From an uncultured bacterium (GTDB taxonomy: Bacteria; Bacillota_I; Bacilli_A; RFN20; CAG-826), in the NCBI GenBank assembly GCA_949292105.1, contig CASEYK010000010.1:1-47707 (forward strand): a stretch of 47,707 bases of DNA, in the 5' to 3' direction. The translations under genes were made by a program, and so were the position numbers. The first letter of the stretch is position 1, and each line of letters begins with the position of its first letter. Positions 42,564 to 47,707 of the stretch are shown here, piece by piece. Under the pieces are notes generated by a model, which was not told the DNA's origin, ran no database searches, and saw nothing but the letters and a program-made list of their open reading frames with translations.

Positions 42564-43415
42564 ATGAAAGTTTTGTTTGTTTATAATTCTTCGAGTGGAA
42601 AACAATCCATTGTTCGCCAAATTCCTAAAATTCGAAAAAAATTGACTAAAATTTATGGTAGTGTCGATATTATTGCCTCGACATCAGCTGAACATTTTAT
42701 CTCTCTTTGCCACCAGGCTTGTACAGAGTATGATTTATTTATTTTTTCTGGTGGCGATGGTACCTTTAATATGGTCGTCAATGAAATTGCTCATGAGCCT
42801 AAAAAACCGATTTTAGCACTTATTCCTTCGGGAACGATTAACGATGCTGGAAAAAATTTCGGTCTAAATAAAAATGTTAATCGCTGTCTTCGAATAATTA
42901 AAAAACAAAAAACGAAAGAAATTGATATTGTTCAAATCAATGATCGCTATTTCGCTTATGTCGCTGCTGCTGGTCTTTTTTCGGATATTCCTTTACAAAC
43001 AAAACAAAGAAAGAAAAAAATCTTTGGTTTTCTAGCCTATTATTCCAAAGCGATTAAACAAGTCTTTCAACGAAAGACAATCAAAGGGCAAGTGACATTA
43101 GATAATGGCCGTATTATTCCTTTTGAGACACCATTTATCATGTTTTTGAACAGCAAAAGAGTAGGTGGATTTACTATCAATCCTAAAGCCAATCTCAGTG
43201 ATGGAAAAATTGATTTTTTTATCACGAAACGCGGGCCTTTCAATGGTTTGCTTGCATATTTGTTTCAAAGCCCAAATATTGAAAGATATGAAGTCAAAGA
43301 AGCGAGAATACATCTTGAAAGTGAAGAGATTTGGGATATTGATGGTGAAAGAGGTCCAGTAGGAGATATTACCGTCACTGTTTTACCTCGTTTTTTAAAG
43401 ATGATAGTTAAATAA
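42564..43415 (+). CDS. Diacylglycerol/lipid kinase family protein (DagK/YegS type)
   Basis: A 283-residue member of the diacylglycerol-kinase catalytic family. It has the nucleotide motif SGGDGTFNMVVNEI (GGDGTFN 63-69) and IPSGTINDAGKNFGL (88-94 core), and a C-terminal beta domain ending DIDGERGPVGDITVTVLP. Related DgkB recycles diacylglycerol to phosphatidate, which would feed CdsA. Other members act on sphingosine or unknown lipids, so the substrate is not certain. It follows glyA by 2 nt as the last gene of the operon. Confidence 0.88.
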   Translation: MKVLFVYNSSSGKQSIVRQIPKIRKKLTKIYGSVDIIASTSAEHFISLCHQACTEYDLFIFSGGDGTFNMVVNEIAHEPKKPILALIPSGTINDAGKNFGLNKNVNRCLRIIKKQKTKEIDIVQINDRYFAYVAAAGLFSDIPLQTKQRKKKIFGFLAYYSKAIKQVFQRKTIKGQVTLDNGRIIPFETPFIMFLNSKRVGGFTINPKANLSDGKIDFFITKRGPFNGLLAYLFQSPNIERYEVKEARIHLESEEIWDIDGERGPVGDITVTVLPRFLKMIVK

Positions 43416-43504
43416 TCTCGCAACATTTTATAATTTTTCTTTCGTATTTACGAAAAATCTAACATAATAATTGTATACAACCCAATTAAATTTGGAGGTT
43501 TATC

Positions 43505-44785
43505 ATGAAACAAAAAATCTTAGTTATAGGAGTCGCTGTTTTATCTGTATTCGCTCTAACTGGCTGCGAAGAAGAATTTAATCCATTTGATTTTAATAAT
43601 TTGAATATTATTAGTTCGCAAGAATCTTTTTATATTGATAGCACCGCTACCAATAATTTACTTCATGTTTCTAATGTTGAAAAAAAAGAAATTAGCCGTC
43701 TCGATGAAACAAGTTTTTATAGCGGATCAGCGAGCAGCTATGCTTCATATCGCGAAAACATAACTGAATCATCTATTCAATTTTATTCTAATCGCGGCTA
43801 TTCAAATAGCGAGCACAACAAAACAACGCTTGGCAATGGTTTAAGTGGCCGTTATTATTCAGAAACAATTGAAAATACTGATGAGTGGATTAGCAAAGAT
43901 GCTTCTTCACCATCTGATTATTTACTCTATACCGTCAGCCAATATAACAATCCACAGTCGGATGCTAAACCGACAATTTCTTCATCATCAAGTCTTTTTG
44001 CTACAACAAATAATTACGATATTATGTGGACAAAAAAGTGTTTGGATTTGGTCTGCGATGGTTATTCATATTCTGATTTTAAGTTTGGTTCTCGCGATGG
44101 TAACATTTACGCCTTTGAACAAAGCATTGTCGAGAGCGTTGTGACTAACCCATTGGTGTCGGGCGAAAACATCATTACCTATGAAGAAAATATGCGCGTT
44201 CGACACTACATTAAACACGAAACGCTCGGTTGGGTTATATCCTATAGCGCTACTAAACAAAACCTTTATTATGCAACATCGATGACCGGTGAAGTATTTG
44301 ATGATCCGCTCCTTGTTGAAGAGAATCAAGTTTTTTATCGTTACACTTATAACGAACTTACTTCCAACACCTTCGTTTTTCTTCAAAGCGATGTGCTATT
44401 AAATTACCAGCCATTGCTCTTTTCTTATACGCCAGTTGAAGGAGTGGCTTTAGATTACACCAATCCGACAGCTAGTGAGCAACTCGATATTAAATATTTG
44501 CCGCGTTCAGATAAAGATGCTGATTTATTTTATTGCTCTTGCATCGTGACATTAAGGCCGGAAAATTATTATCTTCTCGGCATGGAAATCGATAATAAGA
44601 TATCTTATTATGATTATTCGTTTATTGACATCCAAGGCAATTTTACTCTTTCTGTTTTAGATGTCGATTCGGCTGAATTTTTTACATCGCATTTTCCTGT
44701 CAAACTCTACTTGGTTATCAGCTTGTTGGAAGATGGAAATATTCATACCGTCCAGGCCTATTATTGGTCGACAATTATTAAATAA
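43505..44785 (+). CDS. Lipoprotein of unknown function, paralogue A
   Basis: 426 residues with a signal peptide and lipobox LTGC (Cys21). The mature part is acidic and rich in Ser, Asn, Tyr and Thr, predicted mostly beta. It resembles the next lipoprotein over its length: both have Cys21, NPLVSG here (215-220) against NPLHSG there (230-235), followed by a YE...V...E..G(W/Y)V pattern and NQVFYRYTYNELTS against PRVFYELSYETVYS. No known family recognised. GGAGG (43494-43498) precedes the ATG. The 89-nt upstream gap has a TTTCGT/ACGAAA hairpin but no convincing promoter. Confidence 0.75.
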   Translation: MKQKILVIGVAVLSVFALTGCEEEFNPFDFNNLNIISSQESFYIDSTATNNLLHVSNVEKKEISRLDETSFYSGSASSYASYRENITESSIQFYSNRGYSNSEHNKTTLGNGLSGRYYSETIENTDEWISKDASSPSDYLLYTVSQYNNPQSDAKPTISSSSSLFATTNNYDIMWTKKCLDLVCDGYSYSDFKFGSRDGNIYAFEQSIVESVVTNPLVSGENIITYEENMRVRHYIKHETLGWVISYSATKQNLYYATSMTGEVFDDPLLVEENQVFYRYTYNELTSNTFVFLQSDVLLNYQPLLFSYTPVEGVALDYTNPTASEQLDIKYLPRSDKDADLFYCSCIVTLRPENYYLLGMEIDNKISYYDYSFIDIQGNFTLSVLDVDSAEFFTSHFPVKLYLVISLLEDGNIHTVQAYYWSTIIK

Positions 44786-44802
44786 AAGGAGGGACGAAAA
44801 TT

Positions 44803-46149
44803 ATGAAAAAGAATTTGTTCTTGCTCGGAATTATCTCGTGTGCATTGCTCGCTCTCTCTGGATGTGATTCTGGAAAAACTTTGTATGGTAACGATAATGT
44901 TCGTCTGGATGAAATGGAAATTGAAGAACTTAAGACTGATGTCTTACGCAACCGCCAATATGTCAGCAGTGTTTCTATCCAGACTAAATTAGAAGAGAAA
45001 GATGTTTCGTCGACTGTTCATTTGAGTCAGCAACTCCAAAATAGTGAGCAAAACATCGTTTTAACCGCCCATAAAAATCGCGCTTTATCATCTAAGACAA
45101 CTATCCAAACTGAAATAACTTCAACTCTTACTAATTTCGTCTATCATGAGCAAGTCGAAAATAGTGGATGGACTTGGCTAGGCTTTAATTCTTCAGAAAA
45201 TACTGGCGCAGAATCGGCCTATAATTTATACACTTATTCAGAAACATCGCACAACAATGGTAATGTATCCACATCATACGTAATGAAAGATAGCGACATA
45301 AATGTTGATATAGTCGATGAATTTTGGTCTAACTACATTCTTGCATCTTTCTTCCAAATTGGTGGTTCGCTCGGATTTTCTTCTACTGATTTAGTCGATA
45401 TTTTTTCTCCTTCGAGCAACTATACATTTATTTCGAGACTTGATGGGATTGTCGCATTTGTGGATTACACTAGATTAGCAGAAATCGATAATCCTCTTCA
45501 TAGCGGACAGACATTGACTGTTTTATATGAATATTCGATTGGAGTGCATTTTAAAAGCCATGAAAAGTTTGGCTATGTTTTCGACACTGTCTCTTCATTT
45601 GAGAGAAGAAAACTTTTGGAAAACTTTGAGAATAAATATTTAGATAACCCAAGAGTTTTCTATGAATTGAGTTACGAGACAGTTTATTCGTATTCTGATT
45701 CACTAACTATTCTAGAATTGCCCTATATCGACACTGGAATGAGTGCTACTTTCCAGCCATCGCTAAATGTGTTTGGTAGCAGTACTGCTTTATCGCCTAT
45801 TTCTACTTATTCTGAAGCGATCAACTTAACAAATGTTTATCAGAGCGAAAATCTTGTGTTCAATGGTTATGTTTATGCTCTATCTATTTCTGTTGATTCC
45901 CTCGATTATACTTATGCTTTTTCAACCGTTGAAGATGTCGAGTCTTCAGATCCGATTTATAATCGCTGGGGTTTTGATGATCTAGATATCGTTGATTTGC
46001 CACAAAATTTGATTTATTTAGTTCAAGCAGAGAACCAAACTAACCATTTTGCTTTTTCACAAACTGGTGAATATTGTTTCATTCTTTCTTTTGATGACAA
46101 TTACGAACTGACAAGCGCTGAAGTTTTAATTATTTCGCTTGGAGATTAA
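44803..46149 (+). CDS. Lipoprotein of unknown function, paralogue B
   Basis: 448 residues, with signal MKKNLFLLGIISCALLALSG and lipid-modified Cys21. It is 17 nt downstream of paralogue A with AAAGGAGG in the gap, so the two are co-transcribed. The shared spacing of the NPL-SG and VFY motifs shows an old tandem duplication. The N-terminal third has diverged most, while the middle (about 200-300) is best kept. The C-terminal part (ISVDSLDYTYAFSTVEDVES) resembles the matching part of A only loosely. Possibly a surface binding protein, but no ligand can be proposed. Confidence 0.75.
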   Translation: MKKNLFLLGIISCALLALSGCDSGKTLYGNDNVRLDEMEIEELKTDVLRNRQYVSSVSIQTKLEEKDVSSTVHLSQQLQNSEQNIVLTAHKNRALSSKTTIQTEITSTLTNFVYHEQVENSGWTWLGFNSSENTGAESAYNLYTYSETSHNNGNVSTSYVMKDSDINVDIVDEFWSNYILASFFQIGGSLGFSSTDLVDIFSPSSNYTFISRLDGIVAFVDYTRLAEIDNPLHSGQTLTVLYEYSIGVHFKSHEKFGYVFDTVSSFERRKLLENFENKYLDNPRVFYELSYETVYSYSDSLTILELPYIDTGMSATFQPSLNVFGSSTALSPISTYSEAINLTNVYQSENLVFNGYVYALSISVDSLDYTYAFSTVEDVESSDPIYNRWGFDDLDIVDLPQNLIYLVQAENQTNHFAFSQTGEYCFILSFDDNYELTSAEVLIISLGD

Positions 46150-46158
46150 TTTTCTTAC

Positions 46159-46180
46159 TTTCTATTTGTGTAAATAGAAA
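46159..46180 (+). repeat. Perfect 9-bp hairpin over the eno -35 box
   Basis: TTTCTATTT (46159-46167) and AAATAGAAA (46172-46180) are exact reverse complements around GTGT. No T run follows, so it is not a normal terminator for the lipoprotein operon. It overlaps the -35 element of eno, where an operator would lie. Confidence 0.5.
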
Positions 46181-46194
46181 ACAATAACTATAAT
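46166..46194 (+). promoter_or_regulatory. Promoter of eno
   Basis: TTGTGT (46166-46171), 17 nt, and perfect TATAAT (46189-46194). Transcription would start about 46201, with AAGGAG (46211-46216) before the ATG at 46224. Confidence 0.7.
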
Positions 46195-46211
46195 ATTATC
46201 GGACAAAATAA

Positions 46212-47531
<1,320 letters not shown>

Positions 47532-47572
47532 TTGATTAATATAATAAGAATAAAAAACAAAAACAGGTTGAG

Positions 47573-47613
47573 AGGTACCCAAAATCCTAGACATTAGGAA
47601 AGGGGTACTTTTT
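47573..47613 (+). terminator. Hairpin with T run at the IS end, possible eno terminator
   Basis: GTACCC (47575-47580) pairs with GGGTAC (47603-47608), and TCCTA (47585-47589) with TAGGA (47595-47599), followed by TTTTT (47609-47613). It could block outside transcription from entering the transposase and would also end eno transcripts. Confidence 0.55.
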
Positions 47614-47615
47614 CT

Positions 47616-47707
47616 ATGAAATATTCATGGGAATACAAGCTTGAATGCGTCAACAAGCATAAAAATGGCGAATACATCGAATTTATAGGAACACCTAAAC
47701 AGCGTCA
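47616..47707 (+). CDS. Transposase N-terminus, IS3-family OrfA-like (partial)
   Basis: An open frame from ATG 47616 to the window end encodes about 30 residues beginning MKYSWEYKLECVNKHKNGEY, a start seen in helix-turn-helix transposase subunits of IS3-like elements in Erysipelotrichales-type bacteria. GGGG lies 10 nt before the ATG. The family call rests on this short N-terminus and the neighbouring terminal repeat. Confidence 0.55.
   Translation, partial: MKYSWEYKLECVNKHKNGEYIEFIGTPKQR

Larger units (their letters stand above)
47569..47707 (+). mobile_element. Left end of an IS3-like insertion sequence (cut by window end)
   Basis: The element appears to begin at TGAGAGGTACCC (47569-47580), a terminal-repeat-like sequence starting with TG, 37 nt after the eno stop. 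It continues into a transposase reading frame. Neither the right end nor the target duplication can be checked because the window stops inside it. Confidence 0.55.

Noticed and set aside
43440-43455. TTTCGT/ACGAAA hairpin as terminator of the glyA-kinase operon
   Set aside because: Six base pairs with no T run on either strand; too weak to call.

Overview
The window is a low-GC Bacillota chromosome segment that uses the standard bacterial code: TGA ends many genes and every tryptophan I checked is TGG. Gene order, the Gram-positive type PolC, SRP proteins, signal peptidase, isoprenoid genes, short intergenic gaps and several small lipoproteins suggest a streamlined Bacilli lineage close to the Erysipelotrichales/Acholeplasmatales/RF39-like groups. 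That placement is an inference from gene content; no phylogeny was run.

Region 1 (1-3.8 kb): the 3' end of 23S rRNA and a complete 5S rRNA, then a fucose-isomerase-like gene and the pair asp23-family/fakA. Region 2 (3.9-11.5 kb): a six-helix membrane protein fused to a DUF2188 domain, then recG-plsX-rnc-ftsY-ylxM-ffh. Region 3 (11.5-15.4 kb): rpsP-khpA-rimM-trmD on the minus strand, a purine-type permease and rplS. Region 4 (15.5-21.5 kb): lepB-rbgA-rnhB-dprA-topA-xerC. Region 5 (21.5-33.7 kb): rpsB-tsf-pyrH-frr-uppS-cdsA-dxr-rseP-polC and a proline tRNA. Regions 2-5 follow the order known from the Bacillus subtilis ylo/ylq/polC region. Several genes of that region are absent (fapR, fabD, fabG, acpP, smc, ylqD, trmFO, clpQY, codY, proS), and the rpsP-trmD block is inverted.

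Region 6 (33.8-47.7 kb) is more lineage-specific. It holds a minus-strand operon of an acyl-ACP thioesterase with a two-gene ABC exporter, pyruvate kinase, a large acidic lipoprotein, an M29 aminopeptidase-glyA-lipid kinase operon, two paralogous lipoproteins, enolase, and the left end of an IS3-like insertion sequence cut by the window edge.

Themes: translation and protein export (SRP, signal peptidase, ribosome assembly, S2, S16, L19, EF-Ts, RRF), membrane lipid supply (FakA, PlsX, thioesterase, CdsA, UppS, Dxr, lipid kinase), DNA replication and repair (PolC, RecG, TopA, DprA, Xer) and lower glycolysis (Pyk, Eno). I see no CRISPR array, prophage or complete defence system. The least expected signals are regulatory: several genes whose -10 box sits 6-9 nt before the ATG with no ribosome binding site, a five-codon ORF overlapping the rpsB start inside a structured leader, a perfect 10-bp inverted repeat on the uppS start, and an internal start that could release a separate DUF2188 protein.
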